From Sphaerisporangium melleum (GTDB lineage: Bacteria > Actinomycetota > Actinomycetes > Streptosporangiales > Streptosporangiaceae), in NCBI RefSeq assembly GCF_014646695.1, contig NZ_BMNT01000050.1, positions 1 to 55,785 on the forward strand: a stretch of 55,785 nt of DNA, in the 5' to 3' direction. The notes under the pieces were generated by a model. That model did not search any database. It was given only the letters and a program-made list of their open reading frames with translations, and was not told where the DNA came from. Shown in pieces: positions 7,308 to 16,228 of the stretch (positions are counted from its first letter, which is position 1; every line of letters begins with the position of its first letter). Both the position numbers and the translations under genes were made by a program.

Positions 7308-10300
7308 TCACTTCGAGGGCTGCGGCGGTGACGGCGGGAGGAAGGCGGTCTGGATCAGCCGGGAGCCGGATCTGCGGTCCACGTAGTAGGCCCGGCCCGG
7401 CGGCAACGGGTGCGGGCGCACGCCGAACAGCACGCCCTCGTCCCGGTCGCCGGACAGTACAACGGCGGGGCTGGCCATGTCCTTCAGCCGCTGCATGACC
7501 GGGTCGAACATCGCGCGCCCGGCGCCGCCCATCGCTCTGGACAGCACCAGGTGCAGGCCGATGTCGCGGGCCTGCGGCAGCAGGTCCAGCAGCGGGGCGA
7601 GCGGGTTGGTCCCGGTGGCCACCAGGTCGTAGTCGTCGACCACGAAGTACAGGTCGGCGCCCTGCCACCAGTTGCGGGCGCGGAGCTGGTCGGGGGTGAG
7701 GTCGGCCGGCGGGAGCCGCTTGACCAGCGCTTCACGCGCCTCGGCGACCATCTCGGCGGCCGTGGTGCTGGAGGCGGCGTACCCGATGCGGTGCTCGGTG
7801 TAGGCGGCGTCCAGCAGCGAGCGGCGGTAGTCGATGACGATGAGCCGCGCCTCGGCGGGGGCGTGCCGGGCGACCACGCCCTCGGCGACCAGCCGCAGCA
7901 GGTTGGACTTGCCGCTCTCGGTGTCGCCGAGGACGGTCAGGTGCGGGTCCACGTCGAACTCGGCCATGACCGGCGACAGGGTGGCCTCGTCGATGCCGAT
8001 GGGGATGCGCCTGCCGGTCTGCTCCACACCGGGCAGCGCGGCCACCGGCAGCATGGACGGCAGCAGCCGCACGCGCGGGGCCGGCTCGGCGTGCCACGCC
8101 TCGCGGACGCCGTCCACCAGGGCGCGGACGCCCACCGCGAGGTCGTCGGCCGTGCGTACGCCGTCGATGCGCGGCAGCGCGCCGAGGAAGTGCAGCCCGT
8201 CGCGGGTGAGGCCGCGGCCGGGGACGCCCTCCGGCACCGCCATGGCGGTCTTGCGGTTGACCTCTGACTCGTAGGCGTCGCCGAGCTTCAGCTCCAGCCG
8301 TGAGCCGAACAGGTCGCGGATGCCGGGCCGGAACTCCGACCACTTGTTGGTGGCGGCGACCACGTGGATGCCGTAGCCGAGGCCGCGGGCGGCCAGGTCG
8401 GTGATGGTCGGCTCCAGCGAGTCGAACTCCTGGCGCACGGTGAGCCAGCCGTCGACGACCAGGAACACGTCTCCGAACCGGTTGCCGGTGATCCGCCCCT
8501 CGGCGACCTCGCGGCGGTAGGTGGCCATGGAGTCGATGCCGCGCTCGGCGAACTCGCGCTCGCGCTCCTGCAGCAGGACGGTCACCTCGGCGACGGTGCG
8601 GCGTACGCGGTCGCCGTCCATGCGGTTGGCGACGCCGCCGACGTGCGGGAGGCCCTCCAGCGAGCCGAGGGTGCCGCCGCCGAAGTCCAGGCAGTAGAAC
8701 TGCACTTCGCGCGGGGTGTGGGTGAGGGCGAGGCAGGTGATCAGCGCGCGCAGCAGCGTGCTCTTGCCGCTCTGCGGCGACCCCACGACGGCCAGGTGGC
8801 CGGCCGCGCCGGACAGGTCGACGGCGAGCGGGTCGCGGCGCTGCTCGAACGGCTTGTCCACGATGCCGAGCACGGCGCGCAGCCTGCCCCGCCCGGCCCA
8901 TCCTGCGGTGGTCAGGCCGTACTCGGGGGTGATGCTCAGCGGCGGGAGCAGGTGGCTGAGGGTCAGCGGGTCGGCCAGCGGCGGCAGCCAGATGCGGTGC
9001 GCGGGCGGGCCGTACCCCTCGAACTGGCGGACCATGATGTCCAGCAGGCTGTCGCGCGCGGCCACGGCGGCCTCCGGCTCGGGCTCCGGTGGCGCCGGGG
9101 CGACCGGCGGGGGGACGTAGGCCGGGCCGTACAGGACGACCTGCCGCTGCTCGGCGCCGGCGCGCCGTTCCTGGCGGCTCTCCTCAGTGTGCGGCCCGGA
9201 CACGTAGGCCGCCTTGAACCTCGTCATGCCGCTGGTGTCGAACTTCAGGTAGCCGTTGCCGGGGGCGGAGGGCAGTTCGTAGGCGTCGGCGACGCCGAGC
9301 ACGACCCGGCTCTCCATGGCGGAGAACGTGCGCAGGCCGATGCGGTACGACAGGTGGGTGTCCAGGCCGCGCAGGCGGCCCTCCTCCAGCCGCTGCGAGG
9401 CGAGCAGCAGGTGGACGCCGAGCGACCGGCCGAGCCGGCCGATCATGACGAACAGGTCGATGAAGTCGGGTTTGGCCGACAACAGCTCGCTGAACTCGTC
9501 CAGTACGACGAACAGCGTCGGCAGCGGGCGCAGGTCGGCGCCCTGTTCCCTGGCCCGTTCGTAGTCGCGCAGCGATGCGTAGTTGCCCGCCGCGCGCAGC
9601 AACTCCTGGCGGCGCACCATCTCGCCGTGCAGCGCGTCGTACATGCGGTCCACCAGCGGGAGCTCGTCCTCCAGGTTGGTGATGACCGCCGAGACGTGCG
9701 GCAGCGACTCCATGCCGAGGAACGTCGCGCCGCCCTTGAAGTCGACCAGGACGAAGTTGAGGATCTCCGAGGAGTGGGTGGTGGCCAGCCCGAGCACCAG
9801 GGTGCGCACCAGCTCGCTCTTGCCCGATCCGGTCGCGCCGATGACCAGGCCGTGCGGGCCCATGCCGCCCTGCGCGGACTCCTTGATGTCCAGCTCCACC
9901 ATGCGCCCGTCGGCGCCGAGCCCGATCGGCACCCGCAGCCGGTTGCGCGCGGCGCGGGGACGCCACAGCGCCGCGATGTCCAGGCGGCGCGGGTCGGCGA
10001 TGCCGAGCAGGTCAGAGAGGGTCATGTTGGAGGACAGCACGTCCTGGCCCTCGCCGCTCTTGGCGGTGGAGACGCGCAGCGGCGCGAGCTGGCGGGCCAG
10101 CCCGTCGGCCTGCAGGAACGACAGCCGGTCGGGGCGGCCGAGCCCGGTGATCACCTCCTTGCCGGCGTGGTCGAGCTGGACGCGGTTGAACCGGTCGGGC
10201 AGCACCTCCAGCCGTAGCGTGACGCCTTCCTCGACCAGCGAGGTGGAGCCGCTGAGGTCGATGACGGTGACGCCCTGGATGGCGTCCGCGCCGAGCGGGG

Positions 10301-11285
10301 AGTCCTGCGGGACGTGCCCGCCGTCCACGATGACCACGTGGTAGGGCAGCGACTCAGGCGAGACGCCCTGCCGGAAGCGGCCGCGGTCCTTCAGCTCGCC
10401 GCCGAGCAGCCGGTCGAGGTCCCGCAGGTCGCCGGCCATCAGCCGTACCGGGCCCGCGGCGTCCGACTCCTCCGGGTGCAGGGCGTGCGGCAGCCACTTG
10501 ACCCACTCCCACTGCGCCATCCACTCCTTGCTCGCGCAGACGGCCACCCGCATGTCGTCCGGGGAGTGGAAGACCACGAGCTGGGCGATCAGCGCCCGCA
10601 CCAGGTCGCGGACGGTGGCCGGGTCGCCGGCGGGCAGGATGCGGGCGAAGGAGTGCAGGGCCATGGCGATCGGCAGGTCGTCCACGGTGGAGTGCGCACG
10701 GATGAAGCGGCGCAGCGCCCCTGCCGACATGGCGTCGAGGTCCTCCACCGGCTTGGCGTCCGGCGGGATGAGCTGGACGGCCAGCCGCTGGGTGCCGGTG
10801 CCGACGCGCACGGCCGCGAAGTCGCCGTCGCGGGGCCTGCGCTCCCACAGCCGTGGTCCCATGGCCACCGACCACAGCGAGCCGGGGTCGGGGCCGTTCC
10901 AGTCGAGCGCCTCGCGCTGGCGGCGCACGGCCTTGCGGACCTTGGCCCTGGTCTGGGACAGGTAGCGGAAGTAGTCGCGCCGCAGGCCGTTCAGCCGCAT
11001 CTTGCGCTCGCCGGAGGCCCGGCCGAGCTGGCTCATGCTCATGCCGACCATGGACAGGGCGAACATGCCGCTGGCCACGTACATGATCGGGCTGCCGCCG
11101 CCGCCCCCGGTGAACATCAGGGCCATCGCGGCGCCGCCCGCCGCCATCGGCAGGAAGGTGAGGATCTGCATGAAGCCCCCGGACATCGTCTCGGGGATCT
11201 CCGGCGGCGACTCCAGCAGGATCTCGCCCCGCGGCGGTGCCGGAGGCGGCCGGCGCTCGGGTCGCCGGATGACGACTATGCCCAC
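7308..11285 (-). CDS. eccC: EccC, FtsK/SpoIIIE-type ATPase of type VII secretion
   Basis: 1325 residues, the usual length for a fused EccCa-EccCb motor. The N-terminus has two hydrophobic segments (about 38-60 and 65-82) that anchor it in the membrane. Three ATPase modules follow: Walker A GATGSGKS at 483-490 with Walker B ending at D515 and LDEF near 595; a second, GSPQSGKS, at 835-842 with D867; and a third, GDTESGKS, at 1120-1127 with D1152. The second and third modules normally bind the C-terminal tails of WXG substrates, while the first powers transport. The gene is divergent from eccD across 217 bp. GTG start at 11285. All three P-loops retain the catalytic Lys, so none is obviously degenerate. 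Confidence 0.96.
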   Translation of the reverse strand: MGIVVIRRPERRPPPAPPRGEILLESPPEIPETMSGGFMQILTFLPMAAGGAAMALMFTGGGGGSPIMYVASGMFALSMVGMSMSQLGRASGERKMRLNGLRRDYFRYLSQTRAKVRKAVRRQREALDWNGPDPGSLWSVAMGPRLWERRPRDGDFAAVRVGTGTQRLAVQLIPPDAKPVEDLDAMSAGALRRFIRAHSTVDDLPIAMALHSFARILPAGDPATVRDLVRALIAQLVVFHSPDDMRVAVCASKEWMAQWEWVKWLPHALHPEESDAAGPVRLMAGDLRDLDRLLGGELKDRGRFRQGVSPESLPYHVVIVDGGHVPQDSPLGADAIQGVTVIDLSGSTSLVEEGVTLRLEVLPDRFNRVQLDHAGKEVITGLGRPDRLSFLQADGLARQLAPLRVSTAKSGEGQDVLSSNMTLSDLLGIADPRRLDIAALWRPRAARNRLRVPIGLGADGRMVELDIKESAQGGMGPHGLVIGATGSGKSELVRTLVLGLATTHSSEILNFVLVDFKGGATFLGMESLPHVSAVITNLEDELPLVDRMYDALHGEMVRRQELLRAAGNYASLRDYERAREQGADLRPLPTLFVVLDEFSELLSAKPDFIDLFVMIGRLGRSLGVHLLLASQRLEEGRLRGLDTHLSYRIGLRTFSAMESRVVLGVADAYELPSAPGNGYLKFDTSGMTRFKAAYVSGPHTEESRQERRAGAEQRQVVLYGPAYVPPPVAPAPPEPEPEAAVAARDSLLDIMVRQFEGYGPPAHRIWLPPLADPLTLSHLLPPLSITPEYGLTTAGWAGRGRLRAVLGIVDKPFEQRRDPLAVDLSGAAGHLAVVGSPQSGKSTLLRALITCLALTHTPREVQFYCLDFGGGTLGSLEGLPHVGGVANRMDGDRVRRTVAEVTVLLQEREREFAERGIDSMATYRREVAEGRITGNRFGDVFLVVDGWLTVRQEFDSLEPTITDLAARGLGYGIHVVAATNKWSEFRPGIRDLFGSRLELKLGDAYESEVNRKTAMAVPEGVPGRGLTRDGLHFLGALPRIDGVRTADDLAVGVRALVDGVREAWHAEPAPRVRLLPSMLPVAALPGVEQTGRRIPIGIDEATLSPVMAEFDVDPHLTVLGDTESGKSNLLRLVAEGVVARHAPAEARLIVIDYRRSLLDAAYTEHRIGYAASSTTAAEMVAEAREALVKRLPPADLTPDQLRARNWWQGADLYFVVDDYDLVATGTNPLAPLLDLLPQARDIGLHLVLSRAMGGAGRAMFDPVMQRLKDMASPAVVLSGDRDEGVLFGVRPHPLPPGRAYYVDRRSGSRLIQTAFLPPSPPQPSK

Positions 11286-11502
11286 GTCGCTCCATGGTCA
11301 CGAGGTGCATGACGAACCAGCCCACCGTAGCGAACGTGGATCATTCGGGCGCCCCGGAACCACAAAACCTTCGCTATCCACCCGAGATCCCCACAAGGTA
11401 CTCATCCCTCCCTCGCGTCGCGGACGAGCCCGATACGGTAAGCCTTGTGATCGCAGTGACGCCTCCGCTCCGCCAAGGAAGCGGCTTCCTCATGGAGACG
11501 GT

Positions 11503-12987
11503 GTGACGCTCAACCCCGTGTCCGGCCCGCCGGGCGGGGCGGGAGGCGCCGGAGGCGCGCTGGACGTCATGAACGGCCGGCCCAAGCCCGCGGTCCTGCG
11601 TGCCCCGGGGACGGCCGTCGCGATGACCCGGGTCACCATCGTGACCCCGCGCAAGCGCATCGACCTGGCCGTCCCCTCCGACCTGCCCCTCGCGCACGTG
11701 CTGCCGGGCGTGCTGGCCGCCGCCGGGGAGGGCGGTGACGAGAGCGTGCTGTCCACCACCGGCTGGGTGCTCCAGCGGGTCGGCGGCCGGGCGCTGCAGC
11801 TGGACGCCAGCATGAACGCCCTCGGCGTGCTGGACGGCGAGGTCCTCTACCTGCTCCCCCGCACCTCCGAGCTGCCCGAGGCCGTCTTCGACGACGTGGC
11901 CGACACCATCGCCACCGGCATCAAGGAGCGGTCGGGCCGCTGGCAGCCGCGGCACACCCGCGCTACCGGACTCGCCGTCGGCGCGGCGTCCCTGGTCTCC
12001 GGCGCCCTCGCGCTCAGCGTCTCCGGGCCGCCCTGGACCATCACGCTGATCCTGGCGGCCACGCTGACCGTCCTGCTCATCGGCGCCGGCGCCGCGCTGT
12101 CGCGGGCCCTCGGGGACGCCGGGGCCGGCGCGGTCGCCGGCTACACCGCCCTGCCGTACGCGTTCCTCGCCGGGCTGCTCGCCCCCGCGCGCGACGTCGG
12201 CATGCCGCTGTTCGGCGCGCCCAACCTGCTGGCGGCCTTCGCCATGACCGCGCTCGCCGCCACCGTCGCGGGCTGGGCCGTCGCCGAAGGGCTGCCGAAC
12301 TTCTTCGGGATCATGACGGCCGCGATGGCCGGAGCCGTCGGCGCGGCGATCGTGATGGTCTGGGGCCCGCCCGCGCCGGGCGTGGCCGCACTCGTGGTCG
12401 CGGTCGTGCTCGCCTGCACGCCGCTGATCCCCACCCTCTCCTTCCGGCTGGCCCGGCTGCCACTGCCGTCCGCGCCGCGCAACGCCGAGGAACTCCGCGC
12501 CGACGACCAGGAGCTGGACGGGCCGGACGTGAAGCGGCGCGCCGTCGAGGCCGAGCGGTTCGCCACCGGCCTGGCCGCGGGCGTCTCCCTGGTGGCGCTG
12601 ACCGCCGAGCTGATGCTGCTCGGCGGGGGCGGCTGGACGGCGCGGGCCATGCTCGTGGTGCTGGCCCTCGCGCTGCTGCTGCGGGGCCGGGTCTTCCAGG
12701 GTGTCGGGCAGCGCGCGTGGCTGTTCGGCGCCGGCGCCGCCGGGCTGATCGTCCTGCTCTTGGCGCTGGGCCTCACCGGTACGCCCGCCGCCCTGCTCAC
12801 CGTCCCCGGTCTGGTCGTCATCGCGGCCCTCGCCGTGGGCATGGGCATGTTCCTGCCGCAGCGCCGCCCCACCCCGTTCTGGGGCAGGGCCGGGGACGTC
12901 GTGGAGTTCGCCCTGATCGTCGCCCTGTTCCCGCTGGCCCTGGGCGTCCTCGACGTCTACACCTGGATCCGCGGCCTCTCCGGCTGA
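11503..12987 (+). CDS. eccD: EccD, polytopic membrane channel component of type VII secretion
   Basis: 494 residues from the GTG at 11503, which has GGAG six bases upstream; the same frame stays open far upstream inside antisense eccC sequence, which is not coding. Residues 40-130 form the cytosolic ubiquitin-like domain typical of EccD (TRVTIVTPRKRIDLAVPSD...). From about 145 onward there are roughly eleven hydrophobic segments, broken by a charged cytosolic loop near residues 320-350 (NAEELRADDQELDG). EccD forms the bulk of the ESX membrane pore. A TANNNT-type element (TACGGT near 11434) may be its -10. Confidence 0.93.
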   Translation: MTLNPVSGPPGGAGGAGGALDVMNGRPKPAVLRAPGTAVAMTRVTIVTPRKRIDLAVPSDLPLAHVLPGVLAAAGEGGDESVLSTTGWVLQRVGGRALQLDASMNALGVLDGEVLYLLPRTSELPEAVFDDVADTIATGIKERSGRWQPRHTRATGLAVGAASLVSGALALSVSGPPWTITLILAATLTVLLIGAGAALSRALGDAGAGAVAGYTALPYAFLAGLLAPARDVGMPLFGAPNLLAAFAMTALAATVAGWAVAEGLPNFFGIMTAAMAGAVGAAIVMVWGPPAPGVAALVVAVVLACTPLIPTLSFRLARLPLPSAPRNAEELRADDQELDGPDVKRRAVEAERFATGLAAGVSLVALTAELMLLGGGGWTARAMLVVLALALLLRGRVFQGVGQRAWLFGAGAAGLIVLLLALGLTGTPAALLTVPGLVVIAALAVGMGMFLPQRRPTPFWGRAGDVVEFALIVALFPLALGVLDVYTWIRGLSG

Positions 12988-13032
12988 CCGCGTGCGTCCG
13001 GGCCGTATGCAGCAGCCGGTCCCGCGTGGATG

Positions 13033-13434
13033 TCAGGGACGGTCGGGGGGCAGGGGGGCGCCCATGGCTTCGGCGACGTCCTTCATCCAGGCCCCGACGT
13101 CCGCCGGATCCAGCGAGGGCGGCTCGTCGCCGGTGGCCTCGCGCAGGAGCTCCGCGCTCTTGGCCTGGGCGTCCTGCTGGGCGGCGCGCACCGCTTCGGT
13201 GACGGCCGCGGCGATGGCGGCGCTGTCCATCCGCATCGCCCGGGGGTCGATGGCGACCTCCTCGATCATGCCGCCGCCGTCCACCGCCGCGCTGACCAGC
13301 CCGCCGGCCGCCTCGCCTTCGCCGCGTACGGCGGCGAGCCCGTCGAACACGCCGGTGAGGCGCCGCACGGCCTGCTCGCTCTCCTGGACGACCCGATCGA
13401 GGTCCGCCAGCCGGAAGTCGTCCGGTCGGAACAC
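13033..13434 (-). CDS. EspL/YbaB-like protein of the ESX locus
   Basis: 133 residues if started at the GTG at 13434, preferred because AAGGAG lies eight bases upstream; an ATG at 13458 would add eight residues. The sequence (VRRLTGVFDGLAAVRGEGEA..., then DGGGMIEEVAIDPRAMR) follows the YbaB/EbfC fold pattern. Mycobacterial EspL, which stabilises ESX-1 substrates, has this fold, so a chaperone-like role in the cytosol is more likely here than general nucleoid binding. It is the last gene of a three-gene minus-strand set with the 266- and 100-residue proteins and converges on eccD. Confidence 0.75.
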   Translation of the reverse strand: MFRPDDFRLADLDRVVQESEQAVRRLTGVFDGLAAVRGEGEAAGGLVSAAVDGGGMIEEVAIDPRAMRMDSAAIAAAVTEAVRAAQQDAQAKSAELLREATGDEPPSLDPADVGAWMKDVAEAMGAPLPPDRP

Positions 13435-13471
13435 GTGCACCGCTCCTTCTCCGCTCATGGCACCGGGCACA

Positions 13472-14272
13472 TCAGGGGTGATATGGCTCCGGACGGTCCT
13501 TCTTGGGTTCGCGCCACTCGAAGCCCGCCGAGGGCGGCAGCGACGGCGGCTGCCCGGGCCGGGTGGGCGGCGGCTCCTGGAACGAGGGGAGGCCGGTGGT
13601 GTCGATCACCGCCTGCCGGAAGTCGATCTTCGCCTCGCCCGTGGGCTCCAGGTTGAACATCTGCGCGAGCCCCTTGCCGGCGAAGTACACCGACATGCCG
13701 CCCGCGACCGAGGACACCACCTTGGCCAGCAGGCCCGTCGCCAGCGCGATCGTCCGGGTGGCGAGCGCGCCGAGCGCCTCGAGCCGCGCGTACCCGGCGG
13801 GGGCGTACGGGGTGGCGAGCATCGCGGCGGCGATCGGCAGGACCGCGGCCAGCACCGCCGCGACCCGCGCCAGCGAGACCCAGTACGCGCGGTAGGCGTC
13901 GCCCAGCTCGTCGACGATGCCGGCGATGTTCTTCACGTACCCGCGCAGGCTCTCCATGGCCTCCTGATAGCGCTCGACGGCGTCGGCGTAGGCGTCGTGG
14001 TCCACGGCGATCCAGCCGTCCTTGCCCTTGTCGCCGAGGTTGCGAATGTAGCTCTTGATCGCGGTGTCCAGGCGGGAGTGGATCGACTCCCAGTTGTTGT
14101 AGGCGTCCGCCATGCCGGGCACGTTCGCGACGGCGGTGCCCGCGATGGCGCAGCCCAGCAGCAGCGACCGGGACATCAGCGCGGCCTTGCGCAGGTCGTT
14201 CAGGACGGCGACCGCGCTGCCGCCCGCGGTGCGCAGGGACGGCGCGTAGGTCACCAGGGGCGCTTGCGTCAT
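13472..14272 (-). CDS. T7SS-associated membrane/WXG-like protein (module B, copy 1)
   Basis: 266 residues, ATG start. Hydrophobic segments lie near residues 33-54, 132-155 and 170-197, with a helical region between them containing GWIAVDHDAYADAVERY, which recalls the W-x-x-x-D-x-x-A turn of WXG-superfamily proteins. The C-terminal 40 residues are Pro-rich. No known family is recognised. In architecture and position it parallels the 274-residue protein at 15404-16228: both follow a protein with an ETW-containing helical domain. Likely a substrate or membrane accessory of the neighbouring secretion system; this is context-based. Confidence 0.7.
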   Translation of the reverse strand: MTQAPLVTYAPSLRTAGGSAVAVLNDLRKAALMSRSLLLGCAIAGTAVANVPGMADAYNNWESIHSRLDTAIKSYIRNLGDKGKDGWIAVDHDAYADAVERYQEAMESLRGYVKNIAGIVDELGDAYRAYWVSLARVAAVLAAVLPIAAAMLATPYAPAGYARLEALGALATRTIALATGLLAKVVSSVAGGMSVYFAGKGLAQMFNLEPTGEAKIDFRQAVIDTTGLPSFQEPPPTRPGQPPSLPPSAGFEWREPKKDRPEPYHP

Positions 14273-14308
14273 GGCGCGCGGTTCCTCTCCGTGGCTCGTG
14301 CCGCCCGG

Positions 14309-14611
14309 TCAGACGTAGACGGCGGTGGAGCGGTCCTCGGCCGTACGCCAGTTGCGCCGCGCCGTTTCGAGCTGGTGGGTCCAGGTCTCCAGCACCGCGA
14401 TGGCCTCGGTGAGCTTCTCCCGCACGTCGTCCTGGATCTGGGTGTACCGCAGCCCGACGACCACCTCGCCCAGCGCTCCCCACCCCGGGAAGCCCACGTC
14501 GGTGCTGTCGATCATGGAACGCCACTCCTTGATCGCCGGGAGGACGTCCTCGTTGATCTCGTGGATGATGCTCCCGATCGCCTCCGAGGTGACGTACCGC
14601 TCCTGCGTCAT
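14309..14611 (-). CDS. Small helical T7SS-associated protein (module A, copy 1)
   Basis: 100 residues, ATG preceded by GGAGG four to five bases away. The protein is all-helical, with a possible WXG-like turn (PGWGALG) mid-protein and a C-terminal helix ETWTHQLETARRNWRTAEDR. That helix aligns with the C-terminus of the repeat protein at 16225-17595 (ETWRDDLYLSARLWKSEEEE), matching at E-T-W, L, A-R, W and E. It is the first gene of the 14611-to-13033 set. It has no signal peptide, and I do not recognise a named family. Confidence 0.7.
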   Translation of the reverse strand: MTQERYVTSEAIGSIIHEINEDVLPAIKEWRSMIDSTDVGFPGWGALGEVVVGLRYTQIQDDVREKLTEAIAVLETWTHQLETARRNWRTAEDRSTAVYV

Positions 14612-14813
14612 GCCGCCTCCAAGATCCGATGCCGCGAGTGATGTCTATCAGCAATGTGGATCTTTCGACCGGTCCGCCGCATCTGTTCACCAAGTCCTGG
14701 AGGAGCGGCAAGATCGGCGACGGCCGGCGTTCACGTGATCGCGGGCGCGGGCGGCGGTTGTAGGGTTCCTGGCGTCGGCAGTGCCGGTACCGGCGACGGA
14801 GGATGACGTTAGC

Positions 14814-15257
14814 GTGACCGACTTCGGCGACTTCGCGGGGCTCGACATCGACGCGCTACTGAACGGCGCGCAGGGGCAGCTCGCCAAGGTGGAGGAGCTC
14901 CAGCGCCGCGTGGCCGAGCTGGTCGGGCTGGCCACGGACAAGGACGGCCTGGTGACCGTCGAGTACACCACCGAAGGGCTGCGCGAGCTGGAACTGAACC
15001 CCCGCGCCATGCGCCTGCCCTCGGCCGACCTCGCGGCGCTGATCAAGACGGTGATCCACGAGGCCGGGCGCGACCTGGAGCGCCGGACCAACGAGCTCAC
15101 CGAGGAGATGTTCGGCGCCGAGAACGACCCCCTGAACGTGCTGCGCGACCCCGAGGCCGCGCTCGCGCAGATCAAGCAGGCCGAAGCCGTCTACAACCGC
15201 ACGTTCGAGGAGGTCATGTCCGACCTCGACGCCATCCGCCGCCGCCTGGAGCCCTGA
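14814..15257 (+). CDS. EspL/YbaB-like protein, second copy
   Basis: 147 residues from the GTG at 14814. The N-terminal half is a coiled helix (NGAQGQLAKVEELQRRVAELVG) followed by the YbaB strand pattern VTVEYTTEGLRELELNPRAMRL and a C-terminal helix. The motif LNPRAMR matches IDPRAMR in the 13033-13434 protein, showing that the two are paralogues. It is transcribed alone on the plus strand, divergent from the 14611 gene, with a TAGGGT -10-like element at 14761-14766. Likely a second substrate chaperone of the ESX locus. Confidence 0.77.
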   Translation: MTDFGDFAGLDIDALLNGAQGQLAKVEELQRRVAELVGLATDKDGLVTVEYTTEGLRELELNPRAMRLPSADLAALIKTVIHEAGRDLERRTNELTEEMFGAENDPLNVLRDPEAALAQIKQAEAVYNRTFEEVMSDLDAIRRRLEP

Positions 15258-15403
15258 CCGCCGGCCGGCGTCAGGAAGGCGCGAAAGCCGGACGGGGACG
15301 CTGAGGAACTCTCCTCCGCAGATGGTCTCCCCACCGGATCCCGGTACCGATGGCAGGCCGGACACGTGCGCGGGCCGGAGGCGGGCGGCGAGCGGGCTGC
15401 GGA

Positions 15404-16228
15404 TCAGATGGTCGCGCCAGGGTGGCCGCTGGTCCCCGGATACCCGTTCGTTCCGATCTGCCCGGACGTTCCGCTCTGACCAGTCGTCCCGGTCTGGCCG
15501 TACGTTCCATTCTGGCCGGTCGTTCCGGTGGGATCGTTCGTCGCGGGCAGGCCGCTCGCGGGGGAATTGTGCAGGTTGGTCAGCGGCAGGTTCACCTGCT
15601 CGGCCGCCTTGCCCTGCCCGGTCATCGCGGCGATCTGGCTCTCCAGCTCGCCCTGCTTACCCTGCACGGCGGTGTACGCCAGGGTCGCCGCGCCCGCGGC
15701 GAGACCGAACTTCGTGACGATGGCGCGGATCGACATCTGGGTGCCGGTCGCGGTCGCCTCCGCCACGCCCTGCGCCGCGAGATTCGCGCCCGGAATGCCC
15801 TTGGCGATGGTCGCCGAGATCGCCAGGCCGATGAGCACCGTCCCGGCGAGCGCGGAGGTCACGCCGCCGAGGTAGGAGAGCTTGCCGAGGTTCTCCATGA
15901 TGGCGGCCGCGTCCAGGTGCACGGCTCCGCCCTCGTTGAGGTTCCTGAGCACGGTGCGCGATGCCCCGTCCAGCGCCGTCCGGTCCTCGGCGGTCCAGTC
16001 CTCCTCGGGGGCGCCGTCGACCTGCTTCTTGAGGTCGGCGGCGATCTGCTCGATGCCCCCGGCGATCTCGCGCCACTTCTCACCCGCGCCGGCCAGGCTG
16101 CTCGGCTTGGAGGCCACGCTCGTGATGGCCGCGGCGATCAGCAGCGCCCGGGCCGGGTTCACGACGGCGTAGGCGGTCGCCCCGGCGACCCCGAAGACGT
16201 ACCCGTACTCCCAGCCCTCGTAGCTCAT
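15404..16228 (-). CDS. T7SS-associated membrane/WXG-like protein with Gly-Thr repeat tail (module B, copy 2)
   Basis: 274 residues from the ATG at 16228, whose ATGA overlaps the stop of the upstream gene and which has GAGGA seven bases before it. Hydrophobic segments lie at about 11-40, 120-145 and 170-190. Between them, EEDWTAEDRTALDGASRTVL parallels GWIAVDHDAYADAVERY of the 266-residue protein. The last ~50 residues are a low-complexity pentapeptide-like repeat of G-T-x-G-Q/S, possibly an extended surface-exposed tail. It is coupled to the Pro/Gly repeat protein, so the two products probably act together. The family is not recognised. Confidence 0.72.
   Translation of the reverse strand: MSYEGWEYGYVFGVAGATAYAVVNPARALLIAAAITSVASKPSSLAGAGEKWREIAGGIEQIAADLKKQVDGAPEEDWTAEDRTALDGASRTVLRNLNEGGAVHLDAAAIMENLGKLSYLGGVTSALAGTVLIGLAISATIAKGIPGANLAAQGVAEATATGTQMSIRAIVTKFGLAAGAATLAYTAVQGKQGELESQIAAMTGQGKAAEQVNLPLTNLHNSPASGLPATNDPTGTTGQNGTYGQTGTTGQSGTSGQIGTNGYPGTSGHPGATI

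Noticed and set aside
8364-10217. 617-codon plus-strand frame inside eccC
   Set aside because: No domain; eccC motifs on the other strand are unambiguous.
11328-11376. TAGCGAA / TTCGCTA inverted repeat between eccC and eccD
   Set aside because: Arms of 7 bp separated by 35 bp are within chance expectation for a divergent promoter region.
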